Source: JAVXCQ01 sp036659415 (GTDB lineage Bacteria; Bacillota; Negativicutes; Acidaminococcales; Acidaminococcaceae). From it: 24,185 bases of DNA. Below the pieces are notes generated by a model. The model did not search any database. It saw only the letters and a list, made by a program, of their open reading frames with translations, and was not told the DNA's origin. Shown here piece after piece: positions 6,726 through 14,386 of the stretch (positions are counted from its first letter, which is position 1; each line of letters starts with the position of its first letter). The position numbers were made by a program, and so were the translations under genes. The DNA is taken from positions 1 through 24,185 of the forward strand of contig JAVXCQ010000023.1 in NCBI GenBank assembly GCA_036659415.1, in the 5' to 3' direction.

Positions 6726-7215
6726 AACGCATATTAATAAATTGCAGGTCTACATCAAAATCACTTTGTCTTAACAATTGAATCACGGCTTGCAGGTCAT
6801 CTTTTTTGGCACCGGTGACACGTATTTGATCATCTTGCATTTGCGTGGTGACTTTTAGCTTGGCGTTTTTGATGGCGGCGACAATATCACGAGCTTTGTC
6901 TTTGGGAATACCTTGCTGAATTTCTAGGGTTTGTTTGACGGTACCTTTAGCGGCAGGTTCTACTTTGCCTGGTTTTAGGCATTTGATGGGCAGTTCACGT
7001 TTAGCCATGCGCTGACGCAGCATATCCAAAATAGCGCCTAGCTTATAGTCGTCCTCGGCTGTGACCTTGACGCATTTTTCTTCCAAAACAATGCTGGCAT
7101 TAGAACCACGAAAATCATAGCGCTGTCCTACTTCTTTTTTGGTTTGGTTTACCACATTGTCCATTTCTTGCATATCCATTTCGGAAACAATATCAAAAGA
7201 ACTATCTTTAGCCAT
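6724..7215 (-). CDS. yajQ: YajQ family nucleotide-binding protein
   Basis: YajQ proteins are small cytoplasmic proteins with two ferredoxin-like domains. They bind nucleic acid or nucleotides, and some Xanthomonas members bind cyclic di-GMP. The 163-residue product starts MAKDSSFDIVSEMDMQE and contains QRYDFRGS and the C-terminal DDLQAVIQLLR...DLQFINMR, all typical of the family. Start ATG 7215 lies 9 nt from AAGGAG; an upstream in-frame TTG (7233) is inside the ribosome site and is rejected. It is a single gene with its own promoter. The physiological role in this organism is unknown. Confidence 0.94.
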   Translation of the reverse strand: MAKDSSFDIVSEMDMQEMDNVVNQTKKEVGQRYDFRGSNASIVLEEKCVKVTAEDDYKLGAILDMLRQRMAKRELPIKCLKPGKVEPAAKGTVKQTLEIQQGIPKDKARDIVAAIKNAKLKVTTQMQDDQIRVTGAKKDDLQAVIQLLRQSDFDVDLQFINMR

Positions 7216-7248
7216 TTGTGCACGCTCCTTCAAGCATAATTTAGGTTT

Positions 7249-7278
7249 ATTCTAACACATTCAAGCTGGTTGTTTCAA
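7249..7278 (-). promoter_or_regulatory. yajQ promoter
   Basis: Minus strand TTGAAA (7278..7273), 18-bp spacer, TAGAAT (7254..7249). Confidence 0.7.
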
Positions 7279-7279
7279 G

Positions 7280-7308
7280 AAAAAAGGACTTGCGCAAGCA
7301 CAAGTCCT
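7280..7308 (-). terminator. Terminator of the NrdD-tail-like gene
   Basis: 8-bp stem (7285-7292 with 7301-7308) followed by six T on the minus strand. The yajQ promoter begins just after it. Confidence 0.88.
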
Positions 7309-7314
7309 CAAGGT

Positions 7315-7584
7315 TTAGATATGGGCAACACGGTCGGCTGCTTCTTTTTTCTTGGCGTCATTAAATCTCGGCAGCGTGCTCAAGTAGCCTGTAATGCGGC
7401 GTACACGCACAATGCTATCGTAATGCGGTGTAATAACAACATCCGTGCCATCTACCGCTAAATCTACCGCTAATAAGGTCTTATGTGGCATTACGTGTAA
7501 TTGATCGTTAACATAAACCGAAGCCTCTTGCTCTGTAATACCTTCGGCACAATTCACTTGCACCCCATTCATCTCAAATACCAT
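7315..7584 (-). CDS. Small protein resembling the C-terminus of anaerobic NrdD (89 aa)
   Basis: The last ~32 residues (RVRRITGYLSTLPRFNDAKK, then KEAADRVAHI) resemble the C-terminal tail of class III anaerobic ribonucleotide reductase (NrdD). There the R-x-T/C-G-Y-L motif surrounds the glycyl radical site. The rest is only ~57 residues, with no room for the catalytic barrel and no CxxC zinc pairs. It cannot be a complete reductase. It may be a stand-alone NRDD-family protein or a spare glycyl-radical-type domain. Start ATG 7584 is 9 nt from AAGGGG; a second Met lies four codons in. It has its own promoter and terminator. The resemblance is from memory of the family, not a search. Confidence 0.7.
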   Translation of the reverse strand: MVFEMNGVQVNCAEGITEQEASVYVNDQLHVMPHKTLLAVDLAVDGTDVVITPHYDSIVRVRRITGYLSTLPRFNDAKKKEAADRVAHI

Positions 7585-7620
7585 TCTAGTCAGCCCCTTT
7601 TTAATAATTCTTACAGATTA

Positions 7621-7649
7621 ATATTAGAATACTTCCTGCTACTTGTCAA
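7621..7649 (-). promoter_or_regulatory. Promoter of the NrdD-tail-like gene
   Basis: Minus strand TTGACA (7649..7644), 17-bp spacer, TAATAT (7626..7621). Confidence 0.8.
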
Positions 7650-7717
7650 GCACTTTTACCACATCTTGTGGATTTTTTTTTATAAGAGGCGACTTAACAC
7701 TATATTTAGTTTAAGGT

Positions 7718-8302
7718 TCAAATTTGTTCTCGGTGTTCCATCTTGTTGACCAAGCGGCGCAGTTCCCATTTGACGACTTCGGGAGCCGGTGTACTCACGG
7801 GTACCTCTTCAGTTTCCCAATAACGTATTTTTTGTCCGAGGAGCTGCTGGGTATCAGTGCGGTAAACGTACAAATCGGCTACAACACGTACTTCTTCCAG
7901 CATTTCCCCGCCTTCGTCATGCCAACGAAAACCGGTACTATAAACCAGCCGCTGTTGCATTTGCCGTAGTGCTACCAAGACCACTACCTCTGCCGGCACT
8001 TTTTGGGCAATTTCTTTGAACACCGCCGGGGTCAAGCGTGCTACCGGTTCTTTGCTGGCGGCTAAGACTTCTAACGCCACCTGCCGAGGGGTGTCAGTTT
8101 TAATAATCTCATAATAAGGCACATGATAGGCCTGTCTAACCTGTTCATACCAAGACGAAGCAATGTCCTTGTTAACCTCGCCGGTATTATCTAGTAACAC
8201 AAAGGCGACGGGTTTGTATGCAAACGCTGCCTCTGTGGGTGGCTGAAAGCCACACAAACAAGTAAGCAGTACGACTAGGCCTAAAAACCAAGATTTTTTC
8301 AT
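7718..8302 (-). CDS. Secreted protein of unknown function (194 aa)
   Basis: The N-terminus is a Sec signal peptide: MKKSWFLGLVVLLTCLCGF, with probable cleavage after PTEA or AAFA. The two cysteines do not form a lipobox. The mature ~165 residues show alternating hydrophobic strands (VAFVLLDN, AEVVVLVAL, VVADLYVY) and amphipathic helices, suggesting a compact alpha/beta extracytoplasmic domain. I do not recognise a family. Start ATG 8302 has TAGGAGGT 7 nt upstream. It begins 12 bp after deoB ends, so it is probably the last gene of the udp-deoB transcript, though a functional link to nucleosides is not evident. No strong terminator was seen directly after it. Confidence 0.8.
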   Translation of the reverse strand: MKKSWFLGLVVLLTCLCGFQPPTEAAFAYKPVAFVLLDNTGEVNKDIASSWYEQVRQAYHVPYYEIIKTDTPRQVALEVLAASKEPVARLTPAVFKEIAQKVPAEVVVLVALRQMQQRLVYSTGFRWHDEGGEMLEEVRVVADLYVYRTDTQQLLGQKIRYWETEEVPVSTPAPEVVKWELRRLVNKMEHREQI

Positions 8303-8314
8303 CTTGCTTACCTC

Positions 8315-9547
8315 CTACTGTTTAAAAATATTTTGTACCTGACCGTGCTGGAGCTGCAAGCCCAAATGGGCGGCCAAGGTTTGACCTGCATCGGCAAAAG
8401 TGGTCAGCGGTGGTAAAAGCTGGGGCTTAACCTGCTGACCGACAAACAGCACCGGAATATTTTCTCTGGTATGGTCACTGCCCTGCCAGGTGGGGTCGCA
8501 GCCGTGGTCGGCGGTAAGTAGCACCAAATCCTCCGGCTGGAGCAGGCGCTCTAGCTCCGGCCACCGACTATCGAAATACTCTAGTCCCTGTGCGTAGCCA
8601 CCTGTATCTCGTCGATGGCCATAGGAAGAGTCAAAGTCCACAAAGTTGGTGAAAACTACGCTCCTAGCCGGTGCTTCGTGCACCGCCGCCAAGGTGGCGT
8701 CAAACAAGGCTGCTAATCCCGTAGCGGGGAAGTGCTTGCTAATCCCACGATGGGCAAAAATATCGGCAATTTTGCCTACAGCCAGTACCTGTCCACCTGC
8801 CAGTACCACTCGATCCAAAAGGGTGTCTGCCGGTGCCGGTACGGCAAAATCATGCCGATTACCGGTGCGCACATAGGTAGAGGCACTAGTTCCCACAAAG
8901 GGACGTGCAATTACCCGGGCAATATGGTAGGGCTGTACTAATTGAAAAGCAATTTTGCACAGGTCATACAAGCGTTCTAAGCCAAAAGTTTCCTCGTGTG
9001 CTGCAATCTGCAAAACACTGTCGCCGGAAGTATACACAATGGGTTTACCGGTACGGCAATGTTCTTCGCCTAAAGTGCGGATAATGGCGGTGCCGGAAGC
9101 ATGGGTTTCGCCCAAAATACCGGGCAAGTTACCCGCTTCTAGTAGGCTAGACACTAGAAGCGGAGGAAAACAATGGGGTATATCTGGGAAATACCCCCAC
9201 GCAAACTGCACGGGGACACCGGTCAACTCCCAATGTCCGCTCAAAGTATCTTTGCCCAGGCTCACCGGGTGCGCAAAACCTGCCGCAGCGGCAAGGGGAG
9301 CGGTCGCCGGCCCTAGTGGGTGGACGAGCTGGGTGCCCCTACTCAAAGTGGCAACCCGTCCCAAACCCAGTCGGTTCAGCTGGGGCAAGGCAAGGTACTG
9401 GGGAGCGCCGTCTGCTGTTTGACGCTGGGTGGCACACCAGTCAGCGATATGACCGAGAGTGTCGGCACCGGCATCGCCAAACTGAGCTGCGTCCGGAGCT
9501 GCGCCCACCCCAAAGGAATCCAATAATAAGATGATTACTCTCGCCAT
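8315..9547 (-). CDS. deoB: Phosphopentomutase
   Basis: DeoB interconverts (deoxy)ribose 1-phosphate and 5-phosphate. It connects nucleoside phosphorylases to the pentose phosphate pathway or deoxyribose-phosphate aldolase. The 410-residue protein belongs to the alkaline phosphatase superfamily. It has the N-terminal metal-binding LLLDSFGVGAAPDAAQFGD (Asp10), the GKDTLSGHWELTGVP segment with the phospho-acceptor Thr, and the C-terminal metal site TADHGCDPTW followed by SDHTRENIPVLFVG. Length is normal. Start ATG 9547 is one base past the udp stop, indicating tight translational coupling. The ribosome site is weak (GCAGGT). Confidence 0.97.
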   Translation of the reverse strand: MARVIILLLDSFGVGAAPDAAQFGDAGADTLGHIADWCATQRQTADGAPQYLALPQLNRLGLGRVATLSRGTQLVHPLGPATAPLAAAAGFAHPVSLGKDTLSGHWELTGVPVQFAWGYFPDIPHCFPPLLVSSLLEAGNLPGILGETHASGTAIIRTLGEEHCRTGKPIVYTSGDSVLQIAAHEETFGLERLYDLCKIAFQLVQPYHIARVIARPFVGTSASTYVRTGNRHDFAVPAPADTLLDRVVLAGGQVLAVGKIADIFAHRGISKHFPATGLAALFDATLAAVHEAPARSVVFTNFVDFDSSYGHRRDTGGYAQGLEYFDSRWPELERLLQPEDLVLLTADHGCDPTWQGSDHTRENIPVLFVGQQVKPQLLPPLTTFADAGQTLAAHLGLQLQHGQVQNIFKQ

Positions 9548-9548
9548 G

Positions 9549-10340
9549 TTAATTACCTGCTTTCGTCAATAACAATAAGCCTCGTCTGGCTACGGTGGCA
9601 AAACGTTCTGCCGCCAATTGATAAACTGCCGGCGGTGCCACCTGTTCGCTATTAGTACGTTGAGCAACCACGCCGCAAAGAGCAGCGGCTCTAAGACCTA
9701 GTGCCTGGGCGACGACAAATAAAGTGGCGCTTTCCATCTCGTAGTTAGTAGCTCCCAGTGCTTGCCACTCACGCAAAGTTCCTTGCAGGTGTTGCGGGAC
9801 AAAGCCACTAAAACTATCATAACGTTCCTGCCCCGGCCAGAAGGTGTCCGAGGATACGGCAATGCCTACATGATAAGGTACTGCTTCCAGCTTGGCTGCC
9901 TCCACTAAGGCGCAAGTAAGCTCCAAAGAAGCTACCGCTGGAAATGTCGCCGGTGCATAGTGGTAGGACGCACCGTCTAAACGGACAGCGGCTTTATTAA
10001 TAACTACCTCCCCCAAAGCTATGTGGGGTTGAATGGAGCCAGTGGTTCCTACACGAATAAAATCGGTAATACCCAGCCGTGCTAGTTCTTCCATGCCAAT
10101 ACTCACGGACGGCCCGCCCATGCCGGTAGAAATGACTAAAATCGGGGTACCTTCCAAATCGGCAAGCCAACTGGTATACTCCCGATGGGCACCGACAAAA
10201 GTAGCCGGTCCCAGTCCCTTGGCTAAGGCTTCTACTCGACCCGGGTCGCCCGGTAGTAAGGCATAGCGTGCACCTTGGATTTGTGCGGCACTAATGCCAA
10301 TATGATACAGAACTTCCTCTCTTGCTGCGAGTTTACCCAT
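9549..10340 (-). CDS. udp: Uridine phosphorylase
   Basis: Cleaves uridine with phosphate to uracil and ribose 1-phosphate, which DeoB, encoded next, converts to ribose 5-phosphate. The 263-residue protein matches the NP-I phosphorylase family: LLPGDPGRVEALA, STGMGGPSVSIGMEELA, IRVGTTGSIQPHI, AVRLDGASYHYAP and the nucleoside-binding NYEMESATLFVVA. The stretches SSDTFWPGQERYDS and LREWQALG favour uridine phosphorylase over purine nucleoside phosphorylase. Substrate range cannot be settled from sequence alone. Start ATG 10340 has GGGAGGT 5 nt upstream. No clear promoter was found in the 180 bp upstream. Confidence 0.93.
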   Translation of the reverse strand: MGKLAAREEVLYHIGISAAQIQGARYALLPGDPGRVEALAKGLGPATFVGAHREYTSWLADLEGTPILVISTGMGGPSVSIGMEELARLGITDFIRVGTTGSIQPHIALGEVVINKAAVRLDGASYHYAPATFPAVASLELTCALVEAAKLEAVPYHVGIAVSSDTFWPGQERYDSFSGFVPQHLQGTLREWQALGATNYEMESATLFVVAQALGLRAAALCGVVAQRTNSEQVAPPAVYQLAAERFATVARRGLLLLTKAGN

Positions 10341-10518
10341 GCTCTACCTCCCAGAACTAATGCCGCCAGCCTTGCCGGCTACTTGGCACTAGTTGATATT
10401 TTTGCGTTTCATTTCATCTTATTAATATTCGCTATCGGTTGGTTTGCTCCTGCTGCAACTGGGTTCACCGTCAAGAAAAATTACTGTGAACTTTGGCTCT
10501 TAGGAGGTAGGAACGCAC

Positions 10519-10555
10519 AAAAGCCGCTGACGTGTAATACACGTCAGCGGCTTTT
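10519..10555 (-). terminator. Terminator after lspA-rluD-pyrR
   Basis: 17-bp perfect stem (10519-10535 with 10539-10555) with a 3-nt loop; the arms begin AAAA and end TTTT, so it can act in either direction. It is 27 bp after the pyrR stop. The stretch 10341-10518 holds no credible gene. Confidence 0.88.
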
Positions 10556-10582
10556 ACCTAGACCCTAGGCAAGTCACGGAGC

Positions 10583-11137
10583 TTAATCCTCCACCATTTC
10601 TCCAATCACAACGGCGTCCACTTCATCATTTTCCGCTAAAGACACGTCGATAACTTCTTTATGGGCAGTGGGTACGTTTTTGCCCACAAAATCGGCACGA
10701 ATAGGTAATTCTTTGTGACCCCGGTCGATGAGTACTGCCAGCTCGATTGCCCGTGGCCGTCCCATATCAATGAGAGCGTCCAGTGCGGCTCTAATGGTGC
10801 GTCCCGTATACAAAACATCGTCTACCAGCACAATCGTTTTGCCGCTAATATCACAAGCGATTTCTGTACCGTGCACAACCGGATTATAGGCCAGCGTCGA
10901 CAAATCATCACGGTAGAGAGTGATATCCAGAGAACCTACAGGTACTTGGACTTGTTCGATGGCCGCTATTTCTTTGGCAATACGCTGTGCCAAGGGTACA
11001 CCTCGTGTGCGAATACCGACCAACACTATATCGGCTACGCCTTTATTGCGTTCAATAATCTCGTGGGCAATCCGAACTAAAGCTCGCCGCATAGCGTCAG
11101 CATCAAGAATGACGTTTTTCTTTACCATTTTACTCAT
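10583..11137 (-). CDS. pyrR: Bifunctional PyrR: pyr operon regulator / uracil phosphoribosyltransferase
   Basis: PyrR binds UMP/UTP and attenuates pyr transcripts by binding their leaders; it also has uracil phosphoribosyltransferase activity. The protein has the type I PRTase fold with the PRPP-binding loop IVLVDDVLYTGRTIRAALDAL. It also has the family stretches VGIRTRGVPLAQR, VPVGSLDITLYRDDL and PTAHKEVIDV. ATG 11137 is 8 nt from the AGAGGTGA ribosome site; ATG 11140 (5 nt) and GTG 11146 are alternatives. It begins about 20 bp after the rluD stop. Other pyr genes are not in the window, so its targets lie elsewhere. Confidence 0.95.
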   Translation of the reverse strand: MSKMVKKNVILDADAMRRALVRIAHEIIERNKGVADIVLVGIRTRGVPLAQRIAKEIAAIEQVQVPVGSLDITLYRDDLSTLAYNPVVHGTEIACDISGKTIVLVDDVLYTGRTIRAALDALIDMGRPRAIELAVLIDRGHKELPIRADFVGKNVPTAHKEVIDVSLAENDEVDAVVIGEMVED

Positions 11138-11158
11138 CATAATCACCTCTAAATTAAT

Positions 11159-12109
11159 TTAAAATTGCCCATTTTTTAAGCGGGTAATAATTTTTTGCAA
11201 AGCTGCCGGCAAGGGTGCCGTAAAAGTGAGGATTTCAGCAGTACGTGGGTGTTGAAAAGTTAGTTTGTAGGAATGAAGAGCCTGTCCTGCCAGGGCAAAG
11301 GGAGTTTTTTGTGGCGAATATTTGGGGTCGCCGATAATGGGGTGACCAATATGCTCTAGGTGCACTCTAATCTGATGGGTACGTCCAGTCAAAAGCTTGC
11401 ACAAAAGCACCGTGTACTTGCCGTAGCGTTCCAACACTTCGTATTCTGTAATAGCCTTGCGTCCGTTTTGATACACCACCGCCATTTTTTTGCGGTCTTT
11501 CTGATCCCGCCCGATTAAAGTTTCAATTCGGCCGTTATCGTCTTTGATATTCCCCCGCACAATGGCGATATAGTCACGCTTGGCGGTTTTAGTTTGAATC
11601 TGGGCGGACAGGGAAAGGTGTGCCATGTCGTTTTTGGCCACAATCATAATGCCGGAGGTATCTTTGTCCAAACGATGGACGATCCCGGGACGAATGACTC
11701 CATTGATACCGGACAAATTATCACAATGATAGAGCAAGGCGTTAACCAGTGTGCCGCTGTAATTGCCAGCGGCTGGATGCACCACCATGCCGCAAGCCTT
11801 ATTGAGGACAACTACGTCCTGGTCTTCAAAGATAATATCTAGGGGAATATTTTCTGCCGTTACTGCCAAGGCTACTGCCTGGGGATAAACAACGGTAAAG
11901 CTATCGCCGGCTTTGAGGCGATAATTCGACTTGACTGCCTGACCCTGACGGGTAATCTGACCTTGTTCTAAAAGCTTTTGAATATTAGCACGAGAAAGTT
12001 GCAGGGTTTCTGCCAAAAAGCTATCTACCCGCTCGCCTGCCTGTGCTTCCGTTATTGGTTCTGTCGTTATTGGTTCGTCTTGCAACCTTCCGTCTTGATT
12101 GTCGTCCAT
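11159..12109 (-). CDS. rluD: RluD-type 23S rRNA pseudouridine synthase
   Basis: Isomerises uridines in 23S rRNA to pseudouridine. An N-terminal S4 domain (about 24-80, ERVDSFLAETLQLSRANIQKLL region) precedes the RluA-family catalytic domain. The motif is PGIVHRLDKDTSGIMIVAKN, with Asp148 as the predicted nucleophile, and the segment TGRTHQIRVHLEHIGHPIIGDPKY follows. Length (316 aa) fits the RluD group. The start ATG 12109 lies inside lspA, overlapping it by 43 nt, and has no good ribosome site. Translation probably depends on ribosomes finishing lspA. The exact uridines modified cannot be told from sequence. Confidence 0.94.
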   Translation of the reverse strand: MDDNQDGRLQDEPITTEPITEAQAGERVDSFLAETLQLSRANIQKLLEQGQITRQGQAVKSNYRLKAGDSFTVVYPQAVALAVTAENIPLDIIFEDQDVVVLNKACGMVVHPAAGNYSGTLVNALLYHCDNLSGINGVIRPGIVHRLDKDTSGIMIVAKNDMAHLSLSAQIQTKTAKRDYIAIVRGNIKDDNGRIETLIGRDQKDRKKMAVVYQNGRKAITEYEVLERYGKYTVLLCKLLTGRTHQIRVHLEHIGHPIIGDPKYSPQKTPFALAGQALHSYKLTFQHPRTAEILTFTAPLPAALQKIITRLKNGQF

Positions 12110-12516
12110 AAAATTAAACCCACTCCCACGCAGATAGCTATATCTGCAATATTAAATACCGGCCAAATCCGAAAATCAAAAAAATCAATCACTAAGCCTG
12201 TGTGAATACGGTCAATCAAGTTGCCCAAAGCGCCACCGGCAAAAAGGGCAATGCCCACTTGCAAGGGTCGTGGTTCAGCCTGAATGACGGCACGCCAATA
12301 AAAAACCACCAGTAACACGGCACTGGCCATGGCGACAAAAAACCACCGGCTATGCTCCAATAGTCCAAAAGCAGCACCGGGGTTGAGCACAAAAGTAAAA
12401 TGAAAAACATTCTGCCACACGGGAATACTCATACCCTCAAACATCTGCGTAGCCACAAAATATTTCGTAATTTGATCCAATACTACAACTGCTAAACTAA
12501 TCAAGGTTAACGACAT
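12067..12516 (-). CDS. lspA: Lipoprotein signal peptidase (signal peptidase II)
   Basis: Integral membrane aspartyl protease that removes signal peptides from diacylated prolipoproteins. The 149-residue protein has four hydrophobic segments and the family motifs DQITKYF, LNPGAAFG, GGALGNLIDR followed by VIDFFDF, and FNIADIAI. The catalytic pair is predicted as Asp111 and Asp125. Start ATG 12516 has TAGGAGA 5 nt upstream. It is the first gene of lspA-rluD-pyrR. The lspA-rluD pairing is common in bacteria. Its substrates, the lipoproteins, are not encoded here. Confidence 0.97.
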   Translation of the reverse strand: MSLTLISLAVVVLDQITKYFVATQMFEGMSIPVWQNVFHFTFVLNPGAAFGLLEHSRWFFVAMASAVLLVVFYWRAVIQAEPRPLQVGIALFAGGALGNLIDRIHTGLVIDFFDFRIWPVFNIADIAICVGVGLILWTTIKTEGCKTNQ

Positions 12517-12549
12517 AAAATTCTCCTAAATGGTTAAGATATATTAACA

Positions 12550-12558
12550 ATTATAGCA
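12550..12558 (-). promoter_or_regulatory. Probable lspA promoter (extended -10)
   Basis: Minus strand TGCTATAAT (12558..12550), an extended -10, with only a weak -35 (TATACG). The transcription start would be about 30 nt before lspA. Confidence 0.6.
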
Positions 12559-12607
12559 GAAAAGATGGCCAGCGTATATGCTTAACCGGCTTCGTCGGAA
12601 CTTTTTG

Positions 12608-12621
12608 AGTATAATTATACT
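12608..12621. promoter_or_regulatory. 14-bp perfect palindrome upstream of lspA
   Basis: AGTATAATTATACT is its own reverse complement and contains TATAAT on both strands. It could be an operator, or paired -10 elements; with TTGGAG 18 bp upstream, the minus-strand TAGTAT could form a second lspA promoter. Confidence 0.4.
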
Positions 12622-12669
12622 AACTTATTGCATTACCTTACTCCAAGGTGGCAGTGCACCTAGCGCCAC

Positions 12670-12703
12670 AAAAAAGCAGGTCACCCCCGAAAGGATAACC
12701 TGC
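12670..12703 (-). terminator. Terminator of the acyl-CoA dehydrogenase gene
   Basis: GCAGGT/ACCTGC stem (12676-12681 with 12698-12703) with some inner pairing, followed by six T on the minus strand. Confidence 0.85.
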
Positions 12704-12722
12704 CTGCATTGCCAAGTGACAA

Positions 12723-13856
12723 TTAATATAAAATTTTGTTAGCGATAACCAAGCGTTGAATTTGATTAGTGCCTTCATAAATTTGCATAATTTTGGCGTC
12801 ACGCATTTTCTTTTCCACCGGATATTCACGGGAATAGCCGTAGCCGCCCATAATTTGTACGGCGTCAGTAGTAACCTGCATGGCAGTGTCGGCAGCATAG
12901 CATTTCGCCATAGCCGCTTCTTTGGAAAATTCCAGCCCTTGGTCACGAAGCCAACAAGCTTTGTACACCATCAGGCGAGCTGTTTCTACCTTCATGGCCA
13001 TATCGGCAACCATGGCTTGAATCATTTGGAAAGAAGCAATCGGTTGTCCAAATTGTTTTCTTTCTTTAGAGTATTTCACCGCTTCGTCTAAAGCCGATTG
13101 TGCTAAGCCTACAGATACTGCGCCCACAAAAGGACGGGCAGAATCCAAAGTATTCATGGCAATGCGGAAGCCTTCGCCCTCACGACCAACACGGTTAGCT
13201 TCAGGGATAACTACATCTTGCAAAATTAATTCACAGGTATTGGAAGGACGAATACCCATTTTGTCTTCTTTTTTGCCCACACGGAACCCTGGGGTTGCTT
13301 TGGGCACAATAAATGCCGTCAAACCACGAATACCACCGCTTTTGCGGGTATTGGCAAACACAAGGAAGGTGTCAGCAACACCGGCATTAGTAATAAATAC
13401 TTTGTTGCCGTTCAAGGTATAATGGTCGCCGTCTTTCACTGCAGAGGTCGCTACACCGCCGGCATCAGAACCTGCACCAGGCTCGGTTAAGGCAAAAGCA
13501 GCTAAGCCGCCGTCATTTAAAAGATTGCAATGGGCGATTTTTTGTTCTTCGGTACCACGCAAAAGAATAGGATAGGACGCCAATGAATTTGCAGCCATCG
13601 AAGTAGCAATACCGGCACAACCCTTACCTAATTCTTCGTAAATCATAGCAATGGTCACACTATCCAAGCCAGGTCCGCCGTAAGCTTCAGGAACAATTAC
13701 ATTTAAAAGACCCATTTCTCCGGCTTTTTCCATTAAACCTGGCATGGCAACGTTGTTTCTGTCCATTTCGCTGGCAAAGGGTGTAATCTCCTTCTCGACA
13801 AACTCGCGAATCATTTCTTGTAATTCCAATTGTTCTTCATTGAATGCAAAATCCAT
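12723..13856 (-). CDS. Acyl-CoA dehydrogenase (butyryl-CoA dehydrogenase type)
   Basis: FAD enzyme forming a double bond between C2 and C3 of an acyl-CoA, passing electrons to electron-transfer flavoprotein. The 377-residue protein has the N-terminal helical domain, the FAD/substrate stretch FALTEPGAGSDAGG, and FITNAGVADTFLVFA. Its C-terminal domain has the AMQVTTDAVQIMGGYGYSRE region and IYEGTNQIQR, with Glu361 as the expected catalytic base. That Glu position and the length fit short-chain enzymes such as butyryl-CoA dehydrogenase. Start ATG 13856 has GAGGAGG 5 nt upstream; the frame is open 39 codons further but lacks family sequence there. No etfAB or thiolase genes are adjacent, so the pathway (fatty acid or amino acid fermentation) is not fixed. 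Confidence 0.95.
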   Translation of the reverse strand: MDFAFNEEQLELQEMIREFVEKEITPFASEMDRNNVAMPGLMEKAGEMGLLNVIVPEAYGGPGLDSVTIAMIYEELGKGCAGIATSMAANSLASYPILLRGTEEQKIAHCNLLNDGGLAAFALTEPGAGSDAGGVATSAVKDGDHYTLNGNKVFITNAGVADTFLVFANTRKSGGIRGLTAFIVPKATPGFRVGKKEDKMGIRPSNTCELILQDVVIPEANRVGREGEGFRIAMNTLDSARPFVGAVSVGLAQSALDEAVKYSKERKQFGQPIASFQMIQAMVADMAMKVETARLMVYKACWLRDQGLEFSKEAAMAKCYAADTAMQVTTDAVQIMGGYGYSREYPVEKKMRDAKIMQIYEGTNQIQRLVIANKILY

Positions 13857-13944
13857 GTTGTCCTCCTCAATATCTGGCTGAGCCAATTCTTCTTTAGTAG
13901 TGCTTTGAGTCGTTTTTCTAATACTTGTCACAAAACAACAATTT

Positions 13945-13973
13945 ATTCTACCATTTTTCCGGGAATTCGTCAA
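13945..13973 (-). promoter_or_regulatory. Promoter of the acyl-CoA dehydrogenase gene
   Basis: Minus strand TTGACG (13973..13968), 17-bp spacer, TAGAAT (13950..13945). It lies across the last codons and stop of the hotdog gene, so the dehydrogenase can be expressed independently. Confidence 0.75.
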
Positions 13974-14370
13974 AGTGTCCTATAACAAACAGGGTGGCTA
14001 AACTGGTGGCCACAATCTGACCATCTGCACGCACCAGACGTGAGTCCAAGACCAGCGTGCTTCTACCTCGATGTTTAAGGGTACTTTGGACACGAAACTC
14101 GCTACCGATAGCCGGTATTTGGGTAAAGTTGATACCACAGTTTAAAGGTGTGACCTGCGCCCCCACGCTGGCAGCAGTAACGACTAAAACGCTACTGATT
14201 AAAACTGACAAAACAGCTGTGGGGAGCGGCTCTCTTCCCTGCCAGTGTAAACCTAGCGTTACTTCACCCCACGACGCTGCTAGTAGCTGGAGCTTCCCCA
14301 GGGGAATGGGCAGGGCTTCTTGCTGCAGCAAATGTTCAAGGAAAACTGACAGCTCCTGTACCTTTGTCAA
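13948..14370 (-). CDS. PaaI-like hotdog-fold protein, catalytic motif missing (140 aa)
   Basis: The C-terminal half has the hotdog strand pattern of PaaI/YbgC-type acyl-CoA thioesterases (LNCGINFTQIPAIGSEFRVQ, then LVRADGQIVATSLATLFVIG). The usual HGG...Asp motif of the central helix is replaced: the helix reads PTAVLSVLISSVLVV. It may bind acyl groups without thioesterase activity or use other residues. No ATG starts the frame. A TTG at 14370 is 8 nt from AAGGGG and begins 16 bp after the upstream 3D gene. A TTG at 14403 would overlap that gene and lacks a ribosome site. It is probably co-transcribed with the 3D gene and lies before an acyl-CoA dehydrogenase. Confidence 0.7.
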   Translation of the reverse strand: MTKVQELSVFLEHLLQQEALPIPLGKLQLLAASWGEVTLGLHWQGREPLPTAVLSVLISSVLVVTAASVGAQVTPLNCGINFTQIPAIGSEFRVQSTLKHRGRSTLVLDSRLVRADGQIVATSLATLFVIGHFDEFPEKW

Positions 14371-14386
14371 AAACAAGACCCCTTTT

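Noticed and set aside
8955..9422. 155-codon plus-strand open frame inside deoB
   Set aside because: Antisense shadow of a well-supported gene; the protein has no domain-like features and there is no ribosome site.
10275..10568. 97-codon plus-strand open frame between pyrR and udp
   Set aside because: It runs from inside udp across the spacer and through the pyrR terminator. One hydrophobic stretch was considered, but there is no ribosome site or family resemblance.
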